49,520 nucleotides of DNA from CAZZCP01 sp964653235 (lineage in GTDB: Bacteria > Bdellovibrionota > Bdellovibrionia > Bdellovibrionales > UBA840), in NCBI GenBank assembly GCA_964653235.1, contig CAZZCP010000009.1, positions 1 to 49,520 on the forward strand. The letters run 5' to 3'. Below the pieces are notes generated by a model. The model searched no databases. It saw nothing but the letters and a program-made list of their open reading frames with translations, and had not been told where the DNA came from. Below, one piece after another: positions 33,276-42,048 of this stretch (position 1 is its first letter; every line of letters begins with the position of its first letter). Both the position numbers and the translations under genes were made by a program.

Positions 33276-34496
33276 CTAGTAATAGATCATCGAAGTAAGC
33301 AAGAGACTTTGCGTATTTCTGTAGTTATTGCCATCAAATCCTGTTTCTATTAGATTGCTATCTCTTTTGGTGAGATCATAAAAAAGACCTAGGCGAATAT
33401 TGTGCCCCTTCATATACCAATTCAAGCCGAAAACAGTTGAAGTCAAACTAAAATTATCTGCTTGATGAAAGCGGTCCCACTCTTCATAGCGAAAGTAAGG
33501 CGCTAAGTAAGATAGCGAAGTGAAAACATACTCCCCTTCAAGATAAAAACCATCTGAGCTTCCGTAATTGAGACTGGTAGCACTCATATCTTCAATTGCA
33601 CCTTCAAAACGAAAATACTCGCCTTGAAGTAAAAGAGATTTGTAGTGAAAACTGATCTCTCCATTCCAGAGAGTGCGGGTGATTTCATTGTCGTTTGATA
33701 AACCATCGGTAAACTTGATGTTGGAGGTTTGAAATACACCTCCACCAAATGAAAAATGCTTTCCTTTACCAAAATAGGTATCACGAACCTTTTTGTCTTC
33801 CCAGCCCTTGAAAGGATAAATACGAAGTTTTGTACCGATCATAAAATTTTGTGCTGTAATAGAATCCGCTTCATCTCCGTTGGCATCGGTTAAGTCGCCA
33901 CTGTAAACCCCGTCACCAGCCACCAATTGAAAATAAAAATAATCATAAAAACCCAAAAGCTGAACATTGGTGGCACGTCGATTTTGGTTTACAAAATCAG
34001 AGGCTTCTTCGGCAATGTGAGCCCGCTCAAGAAAAATCAATTTTGACGAACTAACGGTTTGTGAGCGTGAGACATCGACTTTTGCTCTAAGAAAACGAAA
34101 CTTTAGTTTTTCTTGGCCAAAGACATTAGCCACTTCAAAGTAGGCATCACCGACATTGAAATCTTTCTCGCCTTTATCTTCTTTATTGGCTTTATCATTT
34201 CGAATATCCATATAAAATCTAAAGTCTTCTTTATAAGAGGCCTCTACCTGAAAGCGTGTTCGACGAATAAATGCATCTTGCAATTGAAGGTCACTGTCTG
34301 CGTCAGTAGCCCCAATTTTCTCTTGATGCTTCGCTATTGCTTGAAATCGGGTTCCGATTCGAAATTGAATGGGCGAATCTTCTGGTACCGGAATCGCAAC
34401 ACCCCACTCTTTTCGTTCTTTTCCCAAAATATAATCTTGGGCATAACTATAATAGCTTGAGGTAAAAATAAAAAATAAGATCCAAAACAATTTCAT
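33276..34496 (-). CDS. OprP/OprO-like porin
   Basis: A 406-residue outer-membrane protein with a signal peptide (about 1-19, ending SYA). The start of the mature part (IQFRIGTRFQAIAKHQE) and the segment DAFIRRTRFQVEASYKEDFR followed by FYMDIRNDKA match phosphate-selective porins of the O/P family. Many amphipathic strands follow and it ends in SMIYY, the terminal aromatic residue expected for barrels. The substrate cannot be read from sequence. It stands just outside the inverted-repeat-bounded block and has its own promoter region upstream. Confidence 0.85.
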   Translation of the reverse strand: MKLFWILFFIFTSSYYSYAQDYILGKERKEWGVAIPVPEDSPIQFRIGTRFQAIAKHQEKIGATDADSDLQLQDAFIRRTRFQVEASYKEDFRFYMDIRNDKANKEDKGEKDFNVGDAYFEVANVFGQEKLKFRFLRAKVDVSRSQTVSSSKLIFLERAHIAEEASDFVNQNRRATNVQLLGFYDYFYFQLVAGDGVYSGDLTDANGDEADSITAQNFMIGTKLRIYPFKGWEDKKVRDTYFGKGKHFSFGGGVFQTSNIKFTDGLSNDNEITRTLWNGEISFHYKSLLLQGEYFRFEGAIEDMSATSLNYGSSDGFYLEGEYVFTSLSYLAPYFRYEEWDRFHQADNFSLTSTVFGLNWYMKGHNIRLGLFYDLTKRDSNLIETGFDGNNYRNTQSLLLTSMIYY

Positions 34497-34862
34497 AGTA
34501 GATTCGATTTTAGGCTTAAAAACTCAGTATGCATACTTTTATGATGCTGCTTAATTTGTCAATCTTATGTTTAAGAACTTATAAACTGTTTACTGAAACT
34601 CTGACCTAAAACTAATAAAAGATTTTTTATAATATCAGAATTTCTAAATTGTGAAATTTTAGCTGCTCCCTTTTATTTCACTTCGGACGTCCGTCCGCGA
34701 GCAATAAGTATTGATAATATTTCGTGTATCCGGTCCGCGGTGGCTGAAAATTTGGTGCAGCTCTCAGCCTCTGAATTCGATAATCTATTGACTCCCTTGG
34801 ATGAGGAAGCAAAAGCTAAGATCGGCGATGAAGTTTACTTTTGCTCTTTTGATTTAGACTAA
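34497..34862. other. Intergenic region with solo inverted-repeat arm and ORF remnant
   Basis: Contains the repeat arm at 34660-34711. It also has a short open stretch from GTG 34740 to the TAA at 34860-34862 (AENLVQLSASEFDNLLTPLD, then EEAKAKIGDEVYFC) that looks like the tail of a lost gene. It has no ribosome-binding site and reads open into the repeat, so it is probably a remnant. Confidence 0.45.
34660..34711. repeat. Inverted-repeat arm A (solo end of MITE-like element)
   Basis: Starts TAGCTGCTCCCTTTTATTTC, then ACTTCGGACGTCCGTCCG, then GAGC and TAAGTAT. It matches the complement of 39648-39699 over 52 bp with three mismatches (the first 38 identical). The other end of this copy is not found nearby. 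Together with the 39.7-kb arm it bounds about 5 kb as a long inverted repeat. Confidence 0.88.
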
Positions 34863-35396
34863 TTAGTAAGAATCAAGGCACATTTGTCTTTGCTCTTCTC
34901 TTTGCGCAGCATTTAGATTTGAGAAATTGATTATTTCTTGAATAGGTGAACTGTATTCGGGGGTTTCATTTGACCCGATAGTCCAGCGTAGAGTCCAACA
35001 TCCTGGCATGGATTGCAAATTGAGTTCTCGAAGCAAATACTTGTTTGAATCTGCTTGAAAGAAAAACTGAGAATTGGCTCCGTGGCTATGTCCATGCATC
35101 ATCCACATCCATGGAAAAACCCGAAAGCCATCTATTGCAAGCAAAGTTTGTTTGGGATCTTCACTTAGCCAAATCGAAATTTCAGCTTGTGAAAAAAGGC
35201 GATCACGCGAGCTTGTAGAATTTGGGTTCAGAAAGGGCGAATCTTGGTTGCTCAAATGAAACATCCCTCTTTGCCTCTTCTCTGCTTTGAGCCACTCGAT
35301 CTGCATACAATATGTATCGCCCTCTACCTGAAACGAATAGGGACAATTCGCATTTGCTAAAAATGGTATTAGAATTAACATAAAAAACTTCTTCAT
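34863..35396 (-). CDS. Periplasmic HGHSHG-motif protein
   Basis: A 177-residue protein with signal peptide MKKFFMLILIPFLANA. The mature part is a probable beta-sandwich with FPWMWMMHGHSHGANSQ in the middle, a Met/His-rich loop apt for copper or another soft metal, and conserved-looking cysteines (NCPYSFQVEGDTYC, MPGCW, MCLDSY). Its position and loop parallel the YtkA/FixH-like protein in the same operon. Last of five genes, 12 bases after the barrel gene. Metal binding is an inference from the loop. Confidence 0.7.
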   Translation of the reverse strand: MKKFFMLILIPFLANANCPYSFQVEGDTYCMQIEWLKAEKRQRGMFHLSNQDSPFLNPNSTSSRDRLFSQAEISIWLSEDPKQTLLAIDGFRVFPWMWMMHGHSHGANSQFFFQADSNKYLLRELNLQSMPGCWTLRWTIGSNETPEYSSPIQEIINFSNLNAAQREEQRQMCLDSY

Positions 35397-35408
35397 TCTC
35401 TCTCTCCT

Positions 35409-36299
35409 TTAAAATATTTCATAGCCAAAGTTAAAGTTCATACTGCGATTTAAAATACTGTTTTTTGCCGGACCAATCAAAGTTTGGTCTGAATAGTTCA
35501 GCCCTACAGAAATAGATTCATCAATCGATTTTTGTAATCCCAAAAGCAAAGTAAAGTTTTGCGAAACTTCTGATTCTCGATTGACTGGCTGAATTTTTCT
35601 TGGGCTTAAATGATTGAAGGTCAGGCCAGAATTAAAACCTAGGCCCCAAAGATTACTAGCATAATTCATCAATACGGCGGCAGAGGAATCATAGAAGTTC
35701 GATACATTTGTATCGCCAAAATCTCTTGCAAAAATCCGCAGGCTTCGAAGCTGCAAAGTAAGTGAAAATGGAAAGTAGACTTTGCGAAAGCTTAGTCCGA
35801 CTCCCGTACCCCACTGGTTGTGACCCGTGACATCTGCTCCCTCTCCCAATTCATTTGTTTGAAAAATGGATTTGCCAGTAGGAAGATTGAGAAGAGCTGA
35901 AATGTATATGATGGGCTTCCAGTAGGAAAAAGAGTATTCAGGTAGAAGTTCAAAATTGTAGCCAACAAGAGTATCTGCCCAATGGGTAGAATAAGAATCC
36001 ATGCTTAGATCTTGGTAGTGCCCCTGTAGATAGGAGCTGTTCAAAAAGTACTGATGCCTTTCGCCAATACTGCCTGCAATATTTAAGTTGATCGATTGTA
36101 TTTCGCGCACACGATCATCCCACAAGTAAAAAGCATCACTTGCTAAAATTCGGCCCTCGGCACGCAAAAAAGCATAGCTGGTATTTATGCTCAGTTTTTG
36201 CTGCATTTGCAATACAGTAAAACTGGCAGGACTTTGCCCGCAGCAAGAGTTGGCCTCAGCTAAAGACAAACTAAAAAGAATTAAAAAAACATAAACCAT
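35409..36299 (-). CDS. Outer-membrane barrel, CCGQ N-terminus
   Basis: A 296-residue protein with signal peptide MVYVFLILFSLSLAEA; the mature end starts NSCCGQSPASFTVL. Alternating strands follow (LSINTSYAFLRAEG, SLTLQLRSLRIFARD, SVGLNYSDQTLIGP) and the end NFNFGYEIF has the C-terminal Phe of an outer-membrane barrel. GAGAAGG precedes the start, which overlaps the lipoprotein gene by 19 bases, so the two are coupled. Could be a channel or efflux barrel for the operon. Not a known named family to me. Confidence 0.72.
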   Translation of the reverse strand: MVYVFLILFSLSLAEANSCCGQSPASFTVLQMQQKLSINTSYAFLRAEGRILASDAFYLWDDRVREIQSINLNIAGSIGERHQYFLNSSYLQGHYQDLSMDSYSTHWADTLVGYNFELLPEYSFSYWKPIIYISALLNLPTGKSIFQTNELGEGADVTGHNQWGTGVGLSFRKVYFPFSLTLQLRSLRIFARDFGDTNVSNFYDSSAAVLMNYASNLWGLGFNSGLTFNHLSPRKIQPVNRESEVSQNFTLLLGLQKSIDESISVGLNYSDQTLIGPAKNSILNRSMNFNFGYEIF

Positions 36300-36715
36300 T
36301 CGACCTTCTCTATAATATTGGAATCGAGATCAATGATTCGAACTTCATTGAGCCAGTCTCGAGGCATATTGAATTTGATATTTCGATTGATATAAATACC
36401 CTTACTCTCTCTCTCAAACCAACCTTCATCTTCCATTGGGTGGCCCATGCTAGGCATTGTAGACCAGAATTCTAATTCTAAATTTTCACCAAGATCTTTA
36501 AGCTCACCAGCCTGATGCAAGATGACCATTAAAGTATTATTGGTTTTAGGATTGCCGTAAGGGCCATCCAACCATATGGCCTTGACCTGTAAATTATTTT
36601 TTTGAAAACTGAGTTTAGATTGAGAATTGGGATTACTCTCAGTATCACCCTCAATCCGATGATTCATTGGAGAGTCACAAGCGATCAAAAAAAACAAAAA
36701 GACAAGATATTTCAT
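36281..36715 (-). CDS. YtkA/FixH-like lipoprotein with MPSMGHPM loop
   Basis: A 144-residue lipoprotein with leader MKYLVFLFFLIAC (lipobox LIAC). The mature domain is a small beta-sandwich (LQVKAIWLDGPYGN, NTLMVILHQAGE, LELEFWSTMPSMGHPMEDEG). The motif MPSMGHPM is typical of YtkA/FixH-like proteins, and its Met and His residues could bind copper. Start and the upstream stop overlap by one base (TAATG), so translation is coupled. Third gene of the operon. Confidence 0.75.
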   Translation of the reverse strand: MKYLVFLFFLIACDSPMNHRIEGDTESNPNSQSKLSFQKNNLQVKAIWLDGPYGNPKTNNTLMVILHQAGELKDLGENLELEFWSTMPSMGHPMEDEGWFERESKGIYINRNIKFNMPRDWLNEVRIIDLDSNIIEKVEWFMFF

Positions 36716-37233
36716 TAAAATCTCCTGATGTAACAGCCTAGACTTCGACCATGTTTATAAGGAAGATCTCTACCTTCAAAAAGCGCCAAAAGATTTTCTT
36801 GCAAATAGCGCCTACTTGATTTTGAAAAATCTCTCTGATTCGATAATCCCCCTTCATAGAGTCTTTTGTATTTGCCATTGGATTGTCTTTTTAAAAGAAC
36901 AATATGAGGGGTTTTTAAAGCATTAAAGTCTCTTATTAAAACTTGCTGAGGGTCTTTGAGAAGAGAAAATGAAAATCGATCGGCTGTAAAGTAGTCTTGA
37001 ATTAGCTTTTGATACTCTACACTATCAACAATAACCCCATGAAAAGAGACCTCTTTATATTTTTCTTGTAGATCATTGAGATGCTCGACATGGCTTCTTG
37101 AGCAAGGGCATAGCACCGATAAGAAAACAATGACTTTATACTCAGACCTATTGGCATAAAAAGACTCAGGAGCCTGATAGCTCATCGCCCATAAACATGT
37201 AGAATAAAAAAGCAGAAAAATACTTTTCACCAA
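36715..37233 (-). CDS. Exported peroxiredoxin/redoxin-like protein
   Basis: A 172-residue thioredoxin-fold protein. Signal peptide MVKSIFLLFYSTCLWA. The active-site region VIVFLSVLCPCSRSHVEHLN has Cys42-Pro-Cys44, a CxC variant of the redoxin site. The cis-Pro loop is ALKTPHIVLLKR. The pattern resembles the AhpC/TSA and Sco-like redoxins found in metallochaperone clusters. It is second in the operon and would act in the periplasm, reducing thiols or delivering metal. Confidence 0.75.
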   Translation of the reverse strand: MVKSIFLLFYSTCLWAMSYQAPESFYANRSEYKVIVFLSVLCPCSRSHVEHLNDLQEKYKEVSFHGVIVDSVEYQKLIQDYFTADRFSFSLLKDPQQVLIRDFNALKTPHIVLLKRQSNGKYKRLYEGGLSNQRDFSKSSRRYLQENLLALFEGRDLPYKHGRSLGCYIRRF

Positions 37234-37263
37234 AACTCCTATAAAAATGAAAGAAACAACGAA

Positions 37264-37662
37264 TTAAATGAAAAGGCTAAAAGGTGGTGCGCGTCCCCGG
37301 AATGCCTCTCTTAAAAAAGAGAAAAACTGCTCCTCGTAAACAAGTCTAAAGACTTGAGCTTTTAGAATAGAGAAGAGTGAATCTGTCTGAAAACTTACAG
37401 ACTTATGCTTTTTTAGATTTTGATGTAAATTCAATAAACTTACTGCAAAGTCGGAACAAAGACTGGTTTTTGGTAGTTTCAGCTTGGCCTCAGCAAAAGT
37501 GATGCAATCTAAATCATTTGACTCTGTCGAGCCAGACAAGAAAACATTTTGGTAATACCACTTTTCTGCAAAGTCAGAGTAAGAAAGAAGATTTACTCCT
37601 AAAAGCAAAAAGAAAATGAGCCATAGGCCTTGGGGTATAGTTTGTTTATTCTTTGTTTTCAC
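37264..37662 (-). CDS. Small single-span membrane protein
   Basis: A 132-residue protein with one N-terminal hydrophobic helix (LWLIFFLLLGVNLLSY), so probably inner-membrane anchored with the rest in the periplasm, or cleaved. It contains two cysteines (DLDCITFAEAK, TSLCSDFAV), a helical C-terminal part, and ends RGRAPPFSLFI. Such RAPP-type ends occur in small proteins near metal-uptake genes, but I cannot assign a family. First gene of the five-gene operon, 30 bases before the redoxin gene. Confidence 0.65.
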   Translation of the reverse strand: MKTKNKQTIPQGLWLIFFLLLGVNLLSYSDFAEKWYYQNVFLSGSTESNDLDCITFAEAKLKLPKTSLCSDFAVSLLNLHQNLKKHKSVSFQTDSLFSILKAQVFRLVYEEQFFSFLREAFRGRAPPFSLFI

Positions 37663-37756
37663 TAGCCTGAGAATTAGATCATATCACCCAAATTGTCTAG
37701 AGAAATCCCGATTTTCGGCCAGCAAAGTCTTTTTTGCAGAATACCGATCTACTAGA

Positions 37757-39526
37757 GTGACGTATTACCTTGTAATTTTAGCTCTTTTTTTAAACTCTTG
37801 CGGCTCTGGTATTGGTGGGGGGTCAAGCTCATTTGTTGAGATTGTTGACAACACACCCGCTCCGACTTCTTTGAGTTATGCTCGATCGCGTTATACCCTT
37901 GTTTCTGGTGAAGTCATGAATCCAATTGCTCCAATTTACTCTGGAGAACCTGCAAACTTTTCGGTAAGCCCTAGTTTACCTACTGGTATTGATATTGACA
38001 CACAAACGGGAGTGATTTCGGGCACTCCCTTGCCAGGGGGCGAGTCGATTGTGCCAACATCCTACACAGTGACTGTTAGCAACTTAAAAGGAAGCTTAAG
38101 CTTTAATCTAGATATACGAAAACTAAATGGCTATGTAGTCAATAGCACATTAGACACAAGTGATTTTGCCAATGACGGGCTTTGTGATGATGGTGCGGGA
38201 AACTGCAGTCTTCGCGCTGCTGTTGAACAAGCAAATCTGAGCCCGGGCACACAGGCGATTTTAGTTCCTTCAGGAACCTATAATACAACGAGTGTAATCT
38301 TAATTGATAGTTTGATGGTGATCTACGGCGAAAACGATGGCACAGCAACAACAATTGACGGAAACGGGAACCCCATCTTTGAAGTTTCAAATCCTATAGC
38401 AGGTGCGCAATTTGAATTTCTAAGCCTTCGAGCCGGCAACCCGATCTTCAAATTTAGCAATACGGGCAACTTTTTTATGAACAATCTTGAACTGCAAGAC
38501 TCAAGTTCATCAGGTGAATCAGCAGCTATAGAAATTACCCAAGGCCTTGATTTAAGTATTGTATCTAGCCTTTTTTCAAATCTAACTGCCGCCAGTACCG
38601 GTGGAGCTGCGATTCGTATCGGAAATGCTGCCGCCAATGTAAATCTGGATACATGTAGTTTTAAAGGCAACTCAACCACAACGTCTGGCGGAGGAGGTGC
38701 CATTCGAAACGATGGAACACTCTCTATTCAGAATAGTTTTTTTCAAAACAATATTTCTGCAGCTTCAGGTGGAGCGATCTTTAATACCAGCAGCCTCACT
38801 ATTGAAGAGACAGAGTTTTACAATAACCAAAGTGCAGCTGGGTCTAGTGGTGGAGCTTTGTATTGCGCTGGAACAAGCTGTTATGTTACCACAAGTACAT
38901 TTGTCAACAATACCGCACCTGAGGGAGCTGGCATCAATGCAAATTGCGGAGTTGGAACTTGCATTATTGATAGATCTTATTTTGCTGGCAACAATGCCTC
39001 ATTAAATGGAGGTGCTATTCTTGCTGTCTCAGACTTAAATGCTACTAACAATCTTTTTTATGCCAATTCAGCAGTGAACGGAAGTGCCATCTATGATGAT
39101 GGTTTTAATGTAGCGCTATTCTACAATAGCTTTGTGCAAAACAATACTTCGACCGGTGGGGCTGTAGAAGCACAAGGTGGATCAGCAAACATCGATCTTG
39201 AAGGCAATCTTATGGTTTCGCAAATTGGAGATGATTGTGCTTTGGGTGGCGGTGGATTCATTTTAAACACTGGAGATAATGTATTTACAAGTCCAGCAAC
39301 GGCTTGCAGTCCTATTGGTAGCGATGCAACTTCTGCTACAGTCAACTTTGAATCAGGCTTAATCCCTGTAGACAATGGGGGCCCCACTTTAAGTTTTCGC
39401 CTCGCTCCAGGATCTGATGGTGTGGATCACCGCACAAGCGGATCGAATTGTCCCTCGCAGGACCAGCTTGGAAACCCGCGCTTTTTGGGTTTGGAGTGTG
39501 ATGCAGGTTCTGTGGAAAGCCACTAG
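37757..39526 (+). CDS. CSLREA-type beta-helix lipoprotein
   Basis: A 589-residue lipoprotein from GTG 37757: leader TYYLVILALFLNSC (lipobox LNSC). Then a putative Ig domain of He_PIG type (PSLPTGIDIDTQTGVISGTP), then NCSLRAAVEQAN, the CSLREAI motif that opens right-handed beta-helix surface proteins. About 250 residues of short strands with repeated GGAI/GGAL turns follow. It ends GNPRFLGLECDAGSVESH, as in choice-of-anchor beta-helix proteins. The TAG stop is the first three bases of a MITE-like element, so the last residues may differ from the original. Start by GTG is chosen for the leader; upstream frame is open. Confidence 0.8.
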   Translation: MTYYLVILALFLNSCGSGIGGGSSSFVEIVDNTPAPTSLSYARSRYTLVSGEVMNPIAPIYSGEPANFSVSPSLPTGIDIDTQTGVISGTPLPGGESIVPTSYTVTVSNLKGSLSFNLDIRKLNGYVVNSTLDTSDFANDGLCDDGAGNCSLRAAVEQANLSPGTQAILVPSGTYNTTSVILIDSLMVIYGENDGTATTIDGNGNPIFEVSNPIAGAQFEFLSLRAGNPIFKFSNTGNFFMNNLELQDSSSSGESAAIEITQGLDLSIVSSLFSNLTAASTGGAAIRIGNAAANVNLDTCSFKGNSTTTSGGGGAIRNDGTLSIQNSFFQNNISAASGGAIFNTSSLTIEETEFYNNQSAAGSSGGALYCAGTSCYVTTSTFVNNTAPEGAGINANCGVGTCIIDRSYFAGNNASLNGGAILAVSDLNATNNLFYANSAVNGSAIYDDGFNVALFYNSFVQNNTSTGGAVEAQGGSANIDLEGNLMVSQIGDDCALGGGGFILNTGDNVFTSPATACSPIGSDATSATVNFESGLIPVDNGGPTLSFRLAPGSDGVDHRTSGSNCPSQDQLGNPRFLGLECDAGSVESH

Positions 39527-39699
39527 CTGCTCCCTTTTATTTCACTTTTTTCTTAGAGTTCTTTTTTGCTTTCAATGACTTGCGATACTTGTCCGAAAAT
39601 GTATCAAAATTTCAAGCTCTTCGGACAGAATATTCCAATTATTTTATATACTTACCGCTCTCGGACGGACGTCCGAAGTGAAATAAAAGGGAGCAGCTA
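39524..39699. mobile_element. 176-bp MITE-like element
   Basis: Left end TAGCTGCTCCCTTTTATTTC (continuing ACTT) at 39524-39547 and its exact complement at 39676-39699. Including CCAC/GTGG outside, the perfect inverted repeat is 28 bp (39520-39547 and 39676-39703). It has no coding capacity. Inner inverted repeats include GTCCGAA/TTCGGAC and GGACGTCC. The solo arm at 34660-34711 shows it is a repeated element. No target-site duplication is obvious. Confidence 0.75.
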
Positions 39700-39764
39700 G
39701 TGGTATTTTTTCATCCATCAAAAGCAATATTGGTGCTCGCAAATAAAGCTGATAGAAAAGCCCT

Positions 39765-41957
39765 ATGCTAAAACTTTGGGCTTTTGTTCTCGTTCTTATC
39801 ACTTTGCATGCGAAAGCAGGCTACGAGCTTTCTTCGGCCAACGTGATCGGAACCTGTCCTTTTTTTCAAAAAGACCAATACAGTTTTGATCCGATTTTAA
39901 GTCAGATTCGAGATCATTTAGATACAAAAGTTGAGCAAAACGAAGAGTGCATTCGCGCCTATCGCGGAATTCTTAGCTCTGCAGAACATATCGATCGCCT
40001 GTTTGCTTCGCGCAAAATACCTGGGTTGCAAGAAGAACTCTTACTCGACTTTAACTCACAAAGAGTCACTGAGATCGAAATTGAATTAAGAACTTTAGAC
40101 CCTACAAATGAGAATAACAGCTATCAAATTCAAAGCTTGCAAGATCAGCTTTTGGCTTTGCAAGCGGCAGAGCCCGCTTTGACTGCAGATGCTCTTTTCA
40201 ATCAAAAGTTTTTTCAAGAAAACCGCAATGCCTACTTTCACTCAGAAATGGTGAAGAGTCTAAATACCCTATATACCCGACTGGGATCATTGAGCCCTCT
40301 TTGCGCCGATAAAATTGGTGGGCAAAATGTGATTCTACCCAGTATTCTGCATAGTACTTCTTATCTCAGCGGAGCAAGCACTTTTGCCCATGCCGATCTT
40401 ACAGGTGGTCTGATGCAGCTCTTTGGTTCATTAAATCTAATGCTTGCAGATCAGACTGTAAAGAGAGCAAGCCTTGATCTCACTCAGGTCAATAACAAAA
40501 GAATTTTGGCTTGTAGCTATCTCGCCATGCAAAGAAATATATGTGATCTCAGACAAAGCCTTCGCCATCGCAATGAAACTGAAAAAATATTAAGATTGAT
40601 TGGCAGAGAATATAGCCCTGGTAATTTCGGGGAATACGAACAGTTAGCTAGACTTACGGCTGCTAAAAAAGAATTTGAAAGATTTTTTAATCTTATTGCA
40701 GAGAGTGGTTCGATTTTTTCTGTCGATTTAAATGGTCTTAAGGAATATCTCGATGCAAAAGTTCTTAACCCTGAGGGCTTTTTAGCCTCTGACCCAGGAC
40801 CAGATGCTGGTAATGAAGTTCTTGATTCATGGCTGCGGGGCATTCGCCAAATTGGGGTTGTGAATATACCTGAAAGAGATTTTAATGGAGCGATAATTGC
40901 TTTTCCTGAACAAAGAGAAAACGCAATTGCCGTACTTGAAAATCGCCAAACTCTTATCGATTCGACCGAATTGAGCATTTTAAACAGTTTGGTTTTTAAA
41001 GATATAAGAGCAGATTCTGATGTAAATTCCCCTGAGTTCTATTACACAGTAGTTGATCTGATTGCTTTTTTAGAAAAATTCATAGAAGACCAATTGGTAT
41101 CAGATCGCAGAAGACATATAATCAATGATGCTCTCTATGTATTGTATGAGGTCAAAGCCTTTTTAGATATTATGAACCCGAATGATCATGATGCTTTTCA
41201 AGATGAACTTTCAGAACAAGGAGCGAAGCTTTTTAAAATCATGGCCTATGGCACCATCCCGCAGCTGAGCAATCAAACCGTCATTTTCTTACCACAAAGA
41301 GTAGTAGCTAGAATCGATAGGGCACTCAATTTGGCCGTCCAAGAGTTTTATGATAGAGACATTGAGCAAAACTCTTGTGATTTTGTGCGCTTTCAAAGAC
41401 AAGAGACGATCCGCGCCTTTGTGATTGAAAACTATATGCAGTACCGACCTGACAGAAATGTTTTTCGTCAAGATGTGATCGATACTACGGTGCAAAGCTT
41501 TCACCGCGGTTTTCGACAAGAAATCCTGCAAACACTCGAAGATGTACTCAATGACAATACTAAGCTCAGCAATATTCCTGAGTTAGACGGACTCAGCAAA
41601 AGCCATCTTTGCGCTCTCTATGCCCCCTTACTCAAACAGATGCTGGCCGACCCAAAAAATCGAAAAAAAAACAAAGCAGAAACACTTCTTAACAAATGCA
41701 TAAAAAGTGCAGCAGAAATTGAATTGGAAGCTTTACTTTCTGTTTTAACCAATAGCCAAGATGATTCTACTCCTGTTTGCACGGCTCTGTCAGAAAAATC
41801 GCAACTCTCTGGCAATGCATCCCCACCCGTCTTTGAGGCAAGTCTAGTCATTGATTATGATGACCCATGCTTTTATCCAGAATATATTGAGCTTCTTGAG
41901 GTGCAAGAGTTTGTCACTCAACAACTATTTCGAAAAAACTCATCTGCCCGACCTTGA
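39765..41957 (+). CDS. Large secreted unknown protein
   Basis: A 730-residue protein with signal peptide MLKLWAFVLVLITLHAKA. The rest is mainly helical, Glu/Leu/Arg-rich, with cysteines scattered in pairs through the chain (IGTCPFF, NEECIRAY, NICDLRQ, SHLCALY, DDPCFYP). No repeats or motifs that I recognise. Weak ribosome-binding site. It is followed by a coiled-coil protein on the same strand after 91 bases, and the pair may be related in function. Confidence 0.7.
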   Translation: MLKLWAFVLVLITLHAKAGYELSSANVIGTCPFFQKDQYSFDPILSQIRDHLDTKVEQNEECIRAYRGILSSAEHIDRLFASRKIPGLQEELLLDFNSQRVTEIEIELRTLDPTNENNSYQIQSLQDQLLALQAAEPALTADALFNQKFFQENRNAYFHSEMVKSLNTLYTRLGSLSPLCADKIGGQNVILPSILHSTSYLSGASTFAHADLTGGLMQLFGSLNLMLADQTVKRASLDLTQVNNKRILACSYLAMQRNICDLRQSLRHRNETEKILRLIGREYSPGNFGEYEQLARLTAAKKEFERFFNLIAESGSIFSVDLNGLKEYLDAKVLNPEGFLASDPGPDAGNEVLDSWLRGIRQIGVVNIPERDFNGAIIAFPEQRENAIAVLENRQTLIDSTELSILNSLVFKDIRADSDVNSPEFYYTVVDLIAFLEKFIEDQLVSDRRRHIINDALYVLYEVKAFLDIMNPNDHDAFQDELSEQGAKLFKIMAYGTIPQLSNQTVIFLPQRVVARIDRALNLAVQEFYDRDIEQNSCDFVRFQRQETIRAFVIENYMQYRPDRNVFRQDVIDTTVQSFHRGFRQEILQTLEDVLNDNTKLSNIPELDGLSKSHLCALYAPLLKQMLADPKNRKKNKAETLLNKCIKSAAEIELEALLSVLTNSQDDSTPVCTALSEKSQLSGNASPPVFEASLVIDYDDPCFYPEYIELLEVQEFVTQQLFRKNSSARP

Positions 41958-42048
41958 GTCAGTATTCAACCAATACTCAATTACCTGCTTTTGGTCTAAA
42001 ATCAGCTCTGGCTCTGTTTTTTAGGACTTATTCTGCTACACTAAAAAG

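Noticed and set aside
38139..38703. Minus-strand open frames inside the beta-helix gene
   Set aside because: They are composition shadows of a Ser/Thr/Asn-rich gene, with no ribosome-binding sites or family motifs.
34660..39699. Complete composite transposon
   Set aside because: No transposase or target duplication was found inside or at the edges; kept only as a hypothesis in the findings.
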